From the NCBI RefSeq assembly GCF_000332075.2, contig NZ_ALVU02000001.1, positions 1,879,193 through 1,943,192 on the forward strand: a DNA stretch of 64,000 nt, written 5' to 3'. The translations under genes were made by a program, and so were the position numbers. Below are positions 9,386-18,871 of this stretch, piece by piece (within the stretch, counting starts at the first letter, position 1; each line of letters opens with the position of its first letter). This stretch comes from Synechocystis sp. PCC 7509. GTDB lineage: Bacteria > Cyanobacteriota > Cyanobacteriia > Cyanobacteriales > Chroococcidiopsidaceae. A model generated the notes under the pieces. The model had not been told where the DNA came from. It did no database searches and worked only from the letters and a program-made list of their open reading frames with translations.

Positions 9386-9721
9386 ATGAGCGACCCTGCT
9401 GTTGAAACCAAAGCGCTAGACCGCTATGAATGCCGTGCCTGTGGCTATGTTTACGAACCGGATAAGGGAGACAGCAAGCACCCTATCGATCCAGGAACAC
9501 CTTTTACGGAACTACCTAGTTCTTGGCGCTGTCCAGTGTGCGGCGTGAGGACTTCTCAGTTTGAGAATATCGGCCCATCTGGTACAGCATCAGGCTTTCA
9601 AGAAAATCTTAGCTTTGGATTGGGAGTAAATAAACTAACACCAGCGCAAAAGAATTTACTAATTTTTGGTGGTTTGGCTTTGGGCGTGTTATTTTTTCTC
9701 AGTTTATACGGGTTACAATAA
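9386..9721 (+). CDS. rubA: Membrane-anchored rubredoxin for photosystem II assembly
   Basis: This 111-residue protein has a rubredoxin domain with the two iron-binding knuckles [10 protein letters not shown] (residues 17-26) and CPVCG (50-54), a linker, and one C-terminal transmembrane helix (near 88-110). RubA proteins of this layout are needed in cyanobacteria and chloroplasts to make photosystem II, probably at the cytochrome b559/D2 stage. The order rubA-ycf48-psbE-psbF-psbL-psbJ here is the standard cyanobacterial arrangement and supports the call. Confidence 0.94.
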   Translation: MSDPAVETKALDRYECRACGYVYEPDKGDSKHPIDPGTPFTELPSSWRCPVCGVRTSQFENIGPSGTASGFQENLSFGLGVNKLTPAQKNLLIFGGLALGVLFFLSLYGLQ

Positions 9722-9802
9722 CAACCGTTTGCTTAGTAAACAGTGAGCGATCGCAGACCTGCAAGTGCAATTAATTTTTTTCAATAAACCTGACAAATAC
9801 AA

Positions 9803-10810
9803 ATGCTTTCACTTTTTAAACTTGGACAACGAGTTATTGTACTTTTAGCAGTTGTCTTACTGTGCATCGGTTGTAGTAGTGTAGCAACTCTCGATCGCAA
9901 CCCTTGGCAAGTGCTAACTGTACCCTCGGAAGCTAATTTTCAAGATATCACTTTTACAAACGATTCTCAGCACGGTTGGCTAGTAGGTAGCAAGTCAACA
10001 ATTTTAGAAACCCACGACGGCGGTGAATCTTGGCAACAAGTTAGCCTAGACTTGGACGAAAAAAACAATCTATTTACTTCGGTAAGTTTTGATGGCGATG
10101 AAGGTTGGATTACTGGAGAACCTTCTATATTGCTTCACACCACCGATAAAGGCGAAACTTGGTCGCGGATTCCTTTAAGCGAAAAGTTACCCGGTAAACC
10201 CGATACTATTATTGCTTTGGGGGCTTCTTCCGCCGAGATGACCACCGATGTTGGCGCTATCTATCGGACAACGGACGGCGGCAAAAACTGGAAAGCAATG
10301 GTACAAGAAGCTGTGGGCGTAGTGCGAAATATTGAGCGCTCCGACGACGGCAAATATTTAGCAGTTTCCGCTAAAGGTAACTTTTATTCCACTTGGGAGC
10401 CTGGTCAAGAGGCTTGGCAAGGTCACAACCGCAATAGTTCTAGGCGCGTTCAAAACATGGGTTTTGGCAAAGATGGGCGTTTGTGGATGTTAGCACGGGG
10501 CGGTCAAATCCAATTTAGTCAGCCAAATACTCTAGATGAGTGGGACGAAGCCCAATATCCAGAACTTTCTACTAGCTGGGGATTAATTGACTTAGCTTAT
10601 CGGACACCGGAAGAAATCTGGTTAGCTGGTGGTAGCGGTAATTTGCTTTGTAGTTTCGATGGTGGTAAAACTTGGCTTAAAGACCGCGAAATTGAAAATG
10701 TACCATCTAATTTATACAAAATAGTTTTTGTTAAACCCGACCAAGGATTTATTATTGGTCAGCGTGGTGTTTTGCTGAAGTATCAACCCGCCGTTGAAGC
10801 CGCAGCTTAA
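9803..10810 (+). CDS. ycf48: Photosystem II assembly factor Ycf48 (HCF136)
   Basis: Ycf48 is a seven-bladed beta-propeller on the lumenal side that binds newly made D1 and helps insert it in photosystem II. The 335-residue protein starts with a lipoprotein signal (hydrophobic run, then LCIGCSS with the lipid-carrying cysteine at 24). Repeating blade motifs follow: HDGGESWQQV, TTDKGETWSRI, TTDGGKNWKAM and FDGGKTWLKD. Upstream rubA and downstream psbEFLJ complete an assembly operon. There are 197 bases between this gene and psbE, enough for a separate psbE promoter. Confidence 0.96.
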   Translation: MLSLFKLGQRVIVLLAVVLLCIGCSSVATLDRNPWQVLTVPSEANFQDITFTNDSQHGWLVGSKSTILETHDGGESWQQVSLDLDEKNNLFTSVSFDGDEGWITGEPSILLHTTDKGETWSRIPLSEKLPGKPDTIIALGASSAEMTTDVGAIYRTTDGGKNWKAMVQEAVGVVRNIERSDDGKYLAVSAKGNFYSTWEPGQEAWQGHNRNSSRRVQNMGFGKDGRLWMLARGGQIQFSQPNTLDEWDEAQYPELSTSWGLIDLAYRTPEEIWLAGGSGNLLCSFDGGKTWLKDREIENVPSNLYKIVFVKPDQGFIIGQRGVLLKYQPAVEAAA

Positions 10811-11007
10811 AAATAGATTATTTAGGTATATATTCCTAGAAAAAAAGATGCAGAACTCATAAGTTTTGATGCAAGTTTCATAGGATAATAGTTGTATCAG
10901 GTTAGAAAGAATTAGCTTTTAATGTCGAAGTATTACTTTATGATTTAGGGAAGTAATACTCAACGATTAATCGCGTCATCGATATTTGTTGAAAAGGAGA
11001 AAATTAA

Positions 11008-11256
11008 ATGTCTGGAGTTACTGGAGAGCGTCCATTTGGGGACATTATTACTAGCGTTCGTTACTGGGTGATTCACAGTATCACTATTCCAGCATTGTTT
11101 ATTGCTGGTTGGCTATTTATCCAAACAGGTTTAGCTTACGATGCTTTTGGTACGCCAAGACCAAATGAATACTACACGCAAGGACGGCAAGAATTGCCTA
11201 TAGTGCGCGATCGCTACCAAGCTAAACAACAAATTGACAAATTTATCGGTAAATAA
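11008..11256 (+). CDS. psbE: Cytochrome b559 alpha subunit
   Basis: PsbE (82 residues) is the large subunit of cytochrome b559 at the core of photosystem II. The haem-ligand histidine is in [18 protein letters not shown], followed by a lumenal domain ending in [13 protein letters not shown] strong ribosome site (AAAGGAG) stands just before the ATG. First gene of psbE-psbF-psbL-psbJ. Confidence 0.97.
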   Translation: MSGVTGERPFGDIITSVRYWVIHSITIPALFIAGWLFIQTGLAYDAFGTPRPNEYYTQGRQELPIVRDRYQAKQQIDKFIGK

Positions 11257-11262
11257 TTTGAC

Positions 11263-11391
11263 ATGACAAACACTAATCAACCCATTCAATACCCAATTTT
11301 TACAGTTCGCTGGATAGCCGTTCACACTCTTGCTGTACCATCAGTGTTTTTCTTGGGTGCGATCGCTGCTATGCAATTTATTCAACGATAG
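11263..11391 (+). CDS. psbF: Cytochrome b559 beta subunit
   Basis: The ATG at 11263 opens a 42-residue frame beginning [17 protein letters not shown] and ending [10 protein letters not shown], stop TAG at 11389-11391. The single helix has the haem-ligand histidine in [17 protein letters not shown]. It lies six bases after psbE in the same operon. Too short for most gene callers but unmistakable. Confidence 0.96.
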   Translation: MTNTNQPIQYPIFTVRWIAVHTLAVPSVFFLGAIAAMQFIQR

Positions 11392-11400
11392 GAGAGACTA

Positions 11401-11523
11401 ATGCCAGAAAGATTACCTAATCCTAACAGGCAGCCTGTTGAACTCAACCGCACTTCGCTGTTTTTAGGCTTATTACTTGTTTTCGTGCTTGGTATCTTGT
11501 TTTCTAGTTATTTCTTTAACTAA
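11401..11523 (+). CDS. psbL: Photosystem II reaction centre protein L
   Basis: A 40-residue frame from ATG 11401 to TAA 11521-11523, with the PsbL core [15 protein letters not shown] and C-terminal SSYFFN. It is preceded by GGAGAG as ribosome site, nine bases after psbF. PsbL is a single-helix subunit at the photosystem II monomer interface, affecting the acceptor side. Confidence 0.96.
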   Translation: MPERLPNPNRQPVELNRTSLFLGLLLVFVLGILFSSYFFN

Positions 11524-11564
11524 AAAAATAGGCTACGGTTTAGTTATTAAGAGAGGACAAAATT

Positions 11565-11684
11565 GTGAATGCAAGCGGTAGAATTCCTTTGTGGGTTGTA
11601 GCCACTGTTGCGGGACTAGGTGTAATTGTAGTTGTGGGAACTTTCTTTTATGGTTCTTACACTCATATGGGTTCATCTTTGTAA
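11565..11684 (+). CDS. psbJ: Photosystem II reaction centre protein J
   Basis: The frame from GTG 11565 to TAA 11682-11684 encodes 39 residues: [20 protein letters not shown] is the conserved helix, ending [13 protein letters not shown]. The GTG start is chosen because the ribosome site GAGAGGA precedes it at 11550-11556 and no ATG lies in frame before the helix. PsbJ is a small photosystem II subunit involved in electron flow on the acceptor side and in assembly. Last gene of psbEFLJ. Confidence 0.95.
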   Translation: MNASGRIPLWVVATVAGLGVIVVVGTFFYGSYTHMGSSL

Positions 11685-11749
11685 TAGATGAGTTGGAAGT
11701 TAACTAACTAACAATAAAAAACAAAAAATTGCTTACGGCAATTTATATT

Positions 11750-11783
11750 AAAAAACCGCCTTTTTAAACATTGGCGGTTTTTT
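11750..11783. terminator. Rho-independent terminator after psbJ
   Basis: A-rich left arm AAAAAACCGCC (11750-11760) pairs with GGCGGTTTTTT (11773-11783). Because both flanks are A/T runs it can terminate both the psbEFLJ transcript and the convergent psaI transcript. Confidence 0.88.
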
Positions 11784-11799
11784 AATATTTCTAAGCTAC

Positions 11800-11922
11800 T
11801 TAGTTATTTACAGTATCTTCCCGTTCAACGTACAAGAACATAAATATTAGACCTATAGCCGGAAAAACTAAGCAAGTTAAGGGAACTAAAAGCGATGGTA
11901 AGTAAGAAGCTGTGAATAACAT
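11800..11922 (-). CDS. psaI: Photosystem I subunit VIII
   Basis: The reverse strand from ATG 11922 to TAA 11800 encodes 40 residues starting MLFTASYLPSLLVPLTCLVF and ending FLYVEREDTVNN, which match PsaI from memory across the whole length. A GGAG ribosome site lies seven bases before the ATG. PsaI is a single-helix photosystem I subunit that helps place PsaL and so affects trimer formation. It is often next to psaL; here it stands alone, convergent with psbEFLJ. Confidence 0.94.
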   Translation of the reverse strand: MLFTASYLPSLLVPLTCLVFPAIGLIFMFLYVEREDTVNN

Positions 11923-12086
11923 CAGTTAAATCTCCAAGAGCGATAGAATAATTATTGCCTTTGACTTTACTGCAAATTATCATCAATTGAGCAATTTATC
12001 AAGATTTTTAACAAAGGCGCTAATTATCTTCCCCTACTTGCTGCATTTCTCTATCTATAAGTAGAAGTCATTTTAAGATAATGCGC

Positions 12087-13412
12087 TCAATTTTTCTTAA
12101 TCGCATAGCAAAATCGACCAATACTAGCTTTATTTACGGTAATCAATTCTGTGGTGATGGACTTTAGTCCTTGGAAAAATGGTAGTAAGTTATTAGTTTT
12201 CGCTCCATCAAAACTTGATTCGTTAGAGTTCCATTTGTTCCACCATCCCCAGGTTTTTAAGTCTTGAGGGAGAGCATCTATTGTAAATAAGTAAACTCCT
12301 GGATCTAGATTATCAGGATTAATTTTAGTTGCAAAACTGATACTATTTTTATCGGTTTTCCACTGGTTTAGTTCTAAGGCTTTTGAGTTATTTAATGGTT
12401 GAAAATCTTTGGTTTTGGTGTCGAAAACTTGAGCAACGGAACTAATAGCGATCGCACCTGGTTCAATCGGTAGAGTATAAGGCAAGGGATTATAGGGCGC
12501 TTGATAATTTATACTATAATTCTCATCAGTATTTTTATTGATATTAATAATTTCAATGGGTTGCTCGTTTACTTTTACCAATACTTTACCGTCATTAATA
12601 GTTTTTAACCGCCGGATTCCTTTCGGTAAGTCGGGTAAGTTTTCCGATTGAAAAGTAGATGCTTGACGGACAATTTGCGGATAAAAGATTGTAAATTGCT
12701 CGTATTTAATTAAATTAGCGCTAGTTTTTTTAATTTCGTCAAAATAGTTAGAAATATTACCATAGCTACCTAGTACAAGCACGTAAAAAGGTCGAAATTG
12801 CTCGATTTTCTTACCTTGAGTGCTGTAGGGAAATTGAGTATTTTTGATGCCTACATCGTAAATTATGCCGTCAAATTCGCTTCTAATAGCTAAAATTCCT
12901 ACAGCGTAGCCTTTTTGTAAATAATCTTCTTTAAGTTTTTTTAAAACTAAGTTAGTATCTGAGTCTTTTTGATACAAGTCTGTAACTATAATAGAAATGC
13001 GATCTTTGGCTGGTGGTGCGATCGCACTTTCAATTTGACTGACTCTAAAAACGGGATTTTCCCCGGTGTAAAATTCTGGTAACTTTGCTTGTAAGTAAGC
13101 TTGTCTATCAATTTGTTGCTTGACTGTACCGAAGCGGAAATACTGCACTTGCGACGTGTTCCAGGTAGTTGTAGAAGCTCTATCGAGTAAGTCCAATGTT
13201 TGAGCGTAACGACTATTTGTAAAGTTTTTTGTAAATCCCTGCATTGACGGCGTACCATCAATTTGAATTATCGTAGTTACAGAGTCAGATTTTTGGTCGA
13301 TGGGCGAAGTTTGATTACTTAAGGGTACGCAATTGGGAACGATTGTTTTAGGTTTACAGGAAGTCATCAATAAGCTAGCTGCGATCGCAGCTAGCCATCT
13401 GAGTTTAATCAT
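12087..13412 (-). CDS. von Willebrand A-like lipoprotein
   Basis: The 441-residue protein has a lipoprotein signal peptide (LLMTSC, lipidated Cys19), so it should be tethered to a membrane outside the cytoplasm. A vWA-like fold is suggested by IIQIDGTPSMQGF (Asp52, Thr54, Ser56, close to the DxSxS metal site) and ISIIVTDLYQKDSD near residue 140. The C-terminal half looks like one or two beta-sandwich domains. It diverges from, and shares a 138-base promoter region with, the membrane protein-tubulin-like-actin-like gene run. vWA proteins are reported next to tubulin-like FtsZl-1 genes, so a joint role is likely. The vWA call is by eye. Confidence 0.72.
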   Translation of the reverse strand: MIKLRWLAAIAASLLMTSCKPKTIVPNCVPLSNQTSPIDQKSDSVTTIIQIDGTPSMQGFTKNFTNSRYAQTLDLLDRASTTTWNTSQVQYFRFGTVKQQIDRQAYLQAKLPEFYTGENPVFRVSQIESAIAPPAKDRISIIVTDLYQKDSDTNLVLKKLKEDYLQKGYAVGILAIRSEFDGIIYDVGIKNTQFPYSTQGKKIEQFRPFYVLVLGSYGNISNYFDEIKKTSANLIKYEQFTIFYPQIVRQASTFQSENLPDLPKGIRRLKTINDGKVLVKVNEQPIEIININKNTDENYSINYQAPYNPLPYTLPIEPGAIAISSVAQVFDTKTKDFQPLNNSKALELNQWKTDKNSISFATKINPDNLDPGVYLFTIDALPQDLKTWGWWNKWNSNESSFDGAKTNNLLPFFQGLKSITTELITVNKASIGRFCYAIKKN

Positions 13413-13550
13413 GCTAATTTGTACCGTAAGATGCTAAAAATATACTTTAAACTTAAGATTTTTTAACAGGTATTTAGACAATCGTCACCGTAACATAAAA
13501 TACTAAATTTTAACAGATGTTTTGGCTGTACCTATAGTTTGGGAGAGAAA

Positions 13551-14030
13551 ATGGAAGTGTGGATATGGGATGTTATTAGGATTGTTGTTGTCAGTTTAAT
13601 TGGTGCAGCAATCATGTTTTTATTACAGCCTTGGTTGTATCAAAATGGCATTATCCCTTTAAATGATGTAGAGCCGGAAGCTTGGGTTGGAGATAATTAT
13701 ATTGTTGGTGCAGTTACAGTATTTTCTGTTTCGATTATCGCTGTAGTTTTATGGTATGTAATAGCGGCAAAAGCAAAAGTTCAAAGTGCTAAAGAAACGT
13801 CATCAATGGCAATTCTTTGGTGGATATTTTTACTGATGCCAATTATTAGTATTTGTGCAGCAATTTACTTTTTTAATCAGAGTAATGATGCCCTATTATC
13901 TGTTACCGGATTTTTTGTTTTTGATATTTTACTTATATATTGGTTTTCTACAGCAATAAGTTCTCCACGTTCGTTAATGTTTGTTGTCCCTGGAGCATTT
14001 TTTCTGCGTAACTTATTTGGTTTAAGGTAA
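13551..14030 (+). CDS. Four-helix membrane protein of the tubulin-like gene set
   Basis: About 159 residues with four predicted transmembrane segments: near residues 8-25, 48-68, 83-105 and 115-140. I see no known domain. The ATG at 13551 is preceded by GGGAGAG; an in-frame TTG at 13539 is less likely. The stop TAA shares its last base with the ATG of the tubulin-like gene, so the two are translationally coupled. Its role may be to anchor the tubulin-like or actin-like protein at the membrane (inference). Confidence 0.75.
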   Translation: MEVWIWDVIRIVVVSLIGAAIMFLLQPWLYQNGIIPLNDVEPEAWVGDNYIVGAVTVFSVSIIAVVLWYVIAAKAKVQSAKETSSMAILWWIFLLMPIISICAAIYFFNQSNDALLSVTGFFVFDILLIYWFSTAISSPRSLMFVVPGAFFLRNLFGLR

Positions 14031-15535
14031 TGACACTTTATATTATTGCTATTGGCGGCACGGGTGCAAGATGCGTTGAAGCGGTTACTCAGTGCGCCGC
14101 CGCCGGGTTGTTTACAGAAGAACCGATTAAGATTGTATTTGTAGATGCGGATGAGTCTAACGGCAACTTATCGCGCACTAGCGAAACTGTCAAAACTTAT
14201 CAAGAGTGTTACGAATTAACTAAAACTAATACTCAAATTCCTTGGATGCAAACACCCATTGAATTGTTGAGTTTTTGGTCGCCATTTAGTAATAGTACAA
14301 ATAAAACTTTAGGCAGTTTTTTAAATTACAACAGTTATAAAAATAGTCATCCAGCTTTAGGTCATTTGTTTGACGTTTTATACACCAAAGGCGAACGGGA
14401 AGCGCCCCTAGATGTAGGGTTTAGAGGTAGACCGGCGATTGGTTCAGCAATTATTAGTCAAGTCAATTTTGATGAATCAGAACAAGAACCTTGGGCGACT
14501 TTAATTAAATTAATTCGCGCTGATTTGGGTACAGGGAAATCGGTAAACATATTTTTATGCGGTTCAATATTTGGCGGTACGGGTGCTTCGGGATTTCCGA
14601 CAATTGGGCGGTTATTGGTAAATAAATTAAGTAGATTGGAAGGGCGAGATCGTTTAAAAATTGGCGGGTTATTAATGTTACCTTATTTTGCCTTTCTAGT
14701 ACCAAACGAGCAAGATGATAAAGGAATTTATGCCCGCGCCGATCAGTTTTTACTTAATACTGAATCTGCTTTGCGTTACTATGTAAATGAGGCTCAAAGT
14801 ACCTTTGATTCAGTGTATATGTTAGGAAATCAAAACCCTACTAATGTGAGATTTAGTGTTGGTAAAAATAGCCAATGTAACGAACCACATTTTATTGAAT
14901 TGTATGCGGCTTTAGCGGCAAAGCATTTTTTAGTTAATTCGGCTCGTGGTGAACAAGGTAAAGTAATATTGATAGGGCGCAATTCTCCCGGACGAATTAC
15001 TTGGAAGGATTTACCAGATAGCGAAGAAGTGAAGCAAAAGCTAGTAAATACAACTCGATTTGCCTTTGCTTGGATGGCAAATCTTGTGCCAGAACTTGGT
15101 TATGCAAGTAAAGTAGGTGTTAAGGGATTTCAAAAACAAGCGCCTTGGTTTTCTAGTTTCTTTCGCCCTGTACAGGGTTTATTTGGCATGATTGGTAGTA
15201 GGGAAATGCAGAGTTTGCCAGAATTTAATGATGGCACTGAACAAGAAGCTATTGAAACTATTAAAAAATGGTGTAATAGTTACTTGCGTTGGTTGAATAG
15301 GCTGCACTTTTCAGGAGATAATATCGAGCTATTTAGACCAGAAATGTTTACGGGAGGAGAGGGTAAAATTAGCGCTGAAAACTTTGCGGGGCTTGTATTT
15401 GAAGATAGTAGAGACAAAGATAAGCGATCGCAAGATACAATTCAAGTATTAAAAGAAAAGTTAGATGCCAAAACTTTGGGACAAGCGGGTACGGTTGGAC
15501 TAGCTAAATCACTTTATTTACAGTGCAAACCTTAA
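14030..15535 (+). CDS. Tubulin/FtsZ-like GTPase family protein
   Basis: The 501-residue protein has tubulin-superfamily nucleotide motifs. IAIGGTGARCVEA (residues 7-19) corresponds to the first glycine loop. FVDADESNGN (37-46) resembles the ribose/phosphate segment. FGGTGASGFPT (181-191) matches the tubulin signature GGTGSG. It resembles the tubulin-like family described by Makarova and Koonin in 2010 as FtsZl-1, thought to remodel membranes together with a vWA protein. It is coupled to the membrane protein upstream and lies 12 bases before the Hsp70/actin-like gene. The C-terminal 250 residues (after 250) have no motif I know. GTP binding is inferred. Confidence 0.75.
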   Translation: MTLYIIAIGGTGARCVEAVTQCAAAGLFTEEPIKIVFVDADESNGNLSRTSETVKTYQECYELTKTNTQIPWMQTPIELLSFWSPFSNSTNKTLGSFLNYNSYKNSHPALGHLFDVLYTKGEREAPLDVGFRGRPAIGSAIISQVNFDESEQEPWATLIKLIRADLGTGKSVNIFLCGSIFGGTGASGFPTIGRLLVNKLSRLEGRDRLKIGGLLMLPYFAFLVPNEQDDKGIYARADQFLLNTESALRYYVNEAQSTFDSVYMLGNQNPTNVRFSVGKNSQCNEPHFIELYAALAAKHFLVNSARGEQGKVILIGRNSPGRITWKDLPDSEEVKQKLVNTTRFAFAWMANLVPELGYASKVGVKGFQKQAPWFSSFFRPVQGLFGMIGSREMQSLPEFNDGTEQEAIETIKKWCNSYLRWLNRLHFSGDNIELFRPEMFTGGEGKISAENFAGLVFEDSRDKDKRSQDTIQVLKEKLDAKTLGQAGTVGLAKSLYLQCKP

Positions 15536-15547
15536 ATTAAATTACTA

Positions 15548-18500
15548 ATGAATAGTGACAAAAACGAAGAAAGTTCTGCTTTTTTACTACCGAAATTAAA
15601 ACCAAATACCGATTTAAAGTCTACGGCGGCTGGACAATGGGACATTAGACAGTCGGTAGAGTTTCAAAACGTTGCTAAAAGCTTAGATTTTAGTGCTGGT
15701 GGAGAAGATATTAAAAGTGTAAGTTCTATTCCTAATATGTGGGCGCGTCCCCTTTCTATGGAAATGGCATTACACATAAATGATTATCCTATTCGCCGCC
15801 AAATGATTGAGCAATGGCAAGGAATGTTAGCCGCTTTAGCTTTAGCAGAAGTGCGGGGATACAATATTAAAGCAAAGTTATTAGAGCTAGGTAACTTAAA
15901 TCAAGTTGACGATTTCGCTCGTTCTTTAATAGAACTTTTACCATCAACAGTAAACTCTTTGTACAGCCTTAATGGTAAACATCCTTGGCAAGATATTTAT
16001 GTCTTTTTGTGGCAAGGAAAAGCTGTAGGAATGACATCGCCTAGTACATTAGTTTGTCCTTCAGAGGAAGGGGAATGGATGGGATTACCTTGGTGGAGTA
16101 ATGGTAGGCTAAATTCGCCTGTTGAATTTCTCAATGCTGATGAGAAAAATCAATTAAGTTTGTGGTTAGAAAGACTACGCAGAGAACTATACAATCATGG
16201 CGGTAATCGCAATCCTTTAAATACCATTGCGGGACTAATAATAGAATTTCAAAATAGTTTGCAAACTAATACTTCTCGTCTAACAGAAGTACCAGAAGAA
16301 ACCTTAAAATCTATTTTTAGTATTAATCCGCAGTTTTTTGGAGACGAGCTTAATAGAGGCGTACTAAAAGCTTTAAATACACCACTTAAAGCCCAGCCAA
16401 AACCCTCAAGTGTCCGTTTGATTCCCAGCTTACAAAAGCAAAATGTTAAAGAATTACTAATTATTGACCCAGATATTGATAAAAAGTGGAATCAGCCGCC
16501 TCAAAATATTTGGATACACGATACAACTAATTTAACTAGCTTCAACTTAGACGCTTTACGCAGCCAACAACTTATTTGGGATGTGCGCTGGATAGAATCT
16601 GAAAGTTTGTTGATGTCAGACTTTTATTTTATTGCTCAAGAGAATGCTTTACCTGGCTGTTTGCTTCCTTCTGGTTGTCAAATGCTTAGTTACAACGGAC
16701 AGCGCATTACTCCCTTAATTCCTATTAACCCAATCTTATTAGAATACTTTACACCAGAAGATTTAGTTAGAAAAATTAGTATTGAATCTATTAATGGTAA
16801 TACCGGGGTGCGGTTAGTTTTAGATTTACCACTTTATGGATTAGATGGAGGTAAATCTACACAAAATTATCGTTTAGTGCGCGAGTATGCAATTAGCGAA
16901 GACAATGTATTACAAGAAGTTCCTGTATTAGAATTATGGCCCAACTTTAAGGCGGATAATTGGCAAGAATATTATGCCTTTTATTACGATGGGGAATATG
17001 GAGATTATACTTTTCAAGTTCAGCTACCAGATGCGGCAGAAAACCACCCTTTTAATGATGGTAGAGGGATTTATCAAATTGCTCGATTAACAGAGTTTCC
17101 GACTTACATTAGCTGTCACAATAGCGCTAGAAAACAACTAGGCTTGATGCTGCTAAAAACTCCTCAGCAAGTAGGGAAAACTCATGCTAGTGATTGGACA
17201 GTTGGGGTTGATTTTGGTACGTCTTTTACCAACGTCTATGTCAATCGGGATGATGTAGTTACACGGTTAAGCTTAGAGTCGCTGCACCTAATGGTAACAG
17301 AGAGCGATGCTGATGCGCGCGATCGCGTGATGATTAATTATTTTATCCCCACTGAGCCACCTTTTCCTTTATCTAGCGTTTTAACGACTAAAAAAAGCTC
17401 TAGAAAAAGTGAGGAGCAAACTAGACAAGTTTTAGACGGTAGAATTTATATCCCTAAAGATAGTAATTCCTTTAAACCTGACGAGGAAGGGATTAAAACT
17501 TATTTAAAATGGTCAACAGAAAACCTTAATTTCAACCGCTTATTTCTCAAAAACTTAGCATTGCAAATTACCGCCGTAGCTGCTAAAAATGACGTTAAAA
17601 AGATTCAATGGTCTTTATCTTTCCCTTCAGCTTTTTCTAAGAATGATAAAAATAGGTATGCTAAAACTTGGCAAGATATAACTAAAGAAATCCAAACTAA
17701 AACTGGAATTGAGCAAAGCTGTCCAGAAGCGAGTAGTCTAAAGTTTTATCGAACTGAAAGTTTAGCAATTGCTCAGTATTTTGCTGATAAAGAAGGATTT
17801 AACTTAGTTAATAGCACCTGTATAGATATGGGTGGCGGAAGTTCGGATATTTCAATTTGGGAAGAAAACAATTTAGTTCATCAATGCTCAGTACAACTAG
17901 CAGGAAAAGATTTATTTGCTCAATTTTTAGAGCTAAATCCTAAGTTTCTCAAGAGACATTTTGAAGTTGATATATCTCAATGGCAAAACTTAAAAGGTGC
18001 AAAGTTTTCTGCTAAATTAGATGTTTTATTGCGGCAAAATGGTGAGCGTTGGCTCAATCACCAGCGAGATTTGGTTGCAGAAGATAAGGAGTTTCAAGAA
18101 CTTATACAACTAACGGCTATAGGAACTGCTGGATTATACTATTACCTGGGTATACTTCTGCGCGTACTGCATACAGAAGGGAAGTATAACAAAAGTAAAA
18201 TTACTCCAGTTTATTTAGGTGGAAATGGCTCTCGATTCTTGCATTGGTTAGCAGAAGGGGGACATTTTAATCGCCACTCTGAAGCTAACGAACTATTTAG
18301 TAAAATTATGAGTTTAGCCTCAAAATTTGATGATACTCATGAAGATACTTTATTAAGTTCTGCTCCCAAAGATGAAGTAGCTTGTGGATTAGTATTAAGC
18401 GATAGCAAACTTGGAGGATTGACAAATAAAGAGGATTTAGTTTTAATTGCTGGCGAAGTATGTAGCATTAATGGCGAACCTATAGACTGGAACTCTCGTT

Positions 18501-18871
18501 TAAAAATTAGTAGTAATGAACTAGATAGCTTTGCTGTAGAAGATAAAATTGAGAACTTCACCATACCAGAAGAACTAAAACAACTACCTAAGTTTTTGTA
18601 TGCTTTCCATGCGGCTTTACGAGTGTTACAAATTGAAGGTATAAAACCTCTAGAAAGCTACAAAGTTTTGAGAGAATACTCGGTAGAGCAAGATAGGCTA
18701 GAAAATCAAAAGTTGTGGAGCGATGTTAGTAAAGAACTAACCGCTTCTTTGCTCAAAATTAAGGGAAATACTGACGATATTCGTATCGAACCGCCCTTTA
18801 TTTTAGCACTCAAAGCATTATTAACTGTATTAGGTAAACGGTGGGCAGAAAAATGGAAAAACAGAGTTTAA
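15548..18871 (+). CDS. Large protein with C-terminal Hsp70/actin-like ATPase domain
   Basis: The first 550 of 1107 residues show no motif I recognise. From about residue 553 an actin/Hsp70 ATPase fold is evident: VGVDFGTSFTNVYVN (phosphate-1 loop, near 553-567), CIDMGGGSSDISIWE (phosphate-2 loop, near 758) and YLGGNGSRFLHW (adenosine loop, near 888). The overall size and layout recall SrfB-type virulence proteins, which also occur beside tubulin-like and vWA genes; that link is from memory and untested. It follows the tubulin-like gene by 12 bases and overlaps the next gene by 19 bases, so it belongs to one operon of at least six genes. Confidence 0.75.
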   Translation: MNSDKNEESSAFLLPKLKPNTDLKSTAAGQWDIRQSVEFQNVAKSLDFSAGGEDIKSVSSIPNMWARPLSMEMALHINDYPIRRQMIEQWQGMLAALALAEVRGYNIKAKLLELGNLNQVDDFARSLIELLPSTVNSLYSLNGKHPWQDIYVFLWQGKAVGMTSPSTLVCPSEEGEWMGLPWWSNGRLNSPVEFLNADEKNQLSLWLERLRRELYNHGGNRNPLNTIAGLIIEFQNSLQTNTSRLTEVPEETLKSIFSINPQFFGDELNRGVLKALNTPLKAQPKPSSVRLIPSLQKQNVKELLIIDPDIDKKWNQPPQNIWIHDTTNLTSFNLDALRSQQLIWDVRWIESESLLMSDFYFIAQENALPGCLLPSGCQMLSYNGQRITPLIPINPILLEYFTPEDLVRKISIESINGNTGVRLVLDLPLYGLDGGKSTQNYRLVREYAISEDNVLQEVPVLELWPNFKADNWQEYYAFYYDGEYGDYTFQVQLPDAAENHPFNDGRGIYQIARLTEFPTYISCHNSARKQLGLMLLKTPQQVGKTHASDWTVGVDFGTSFTNVYVNRDDVVTRLSLESLHLMVTESDADARDRVMINYFIPTEPPFPLSSVLTTKKSSRKSEEQTRQVLDGRIYIPKDSNSFKPDEEGIKTYLKWSTENLNFNRLFLKNLALQITAVAAKNDVKKIQWSLSFPSAFSKNDKNRYAKTWQDITKEIQTKTGIEQSCPEASSLKFYRTESLAIAQYFADKEGFNLVNSTCIDMGGGSSDISIWEENNLVHQCSVQLAGKDLFAQFLELNPKFLKRHFEVDISQWQNLKGAKFSAKLDVLLRQNGERWLNHQRDLVAEDKEFQELIQLTAIGTAGLYYYLGILLRVLHTEGKYNKSKITPVYLGGNGSRFLHWLAEGGHFNRHSEANELFSKIMSLASKFDDTHEDTLLSSAPKDEVACGLVLSDSKLGGLTNKEDLVLIAGEVCSINGEPIDWNSRLKISSNELDSFAVEDKIENFTIPEELKQLPKFLYAFHAALRVLQIEGIKPLESYKVLREYSVEQDRLENQKLWSDVSKELTASLLKIKGNTDDIRIEPPFILALKALLTVLGKRWAEKWKNRV

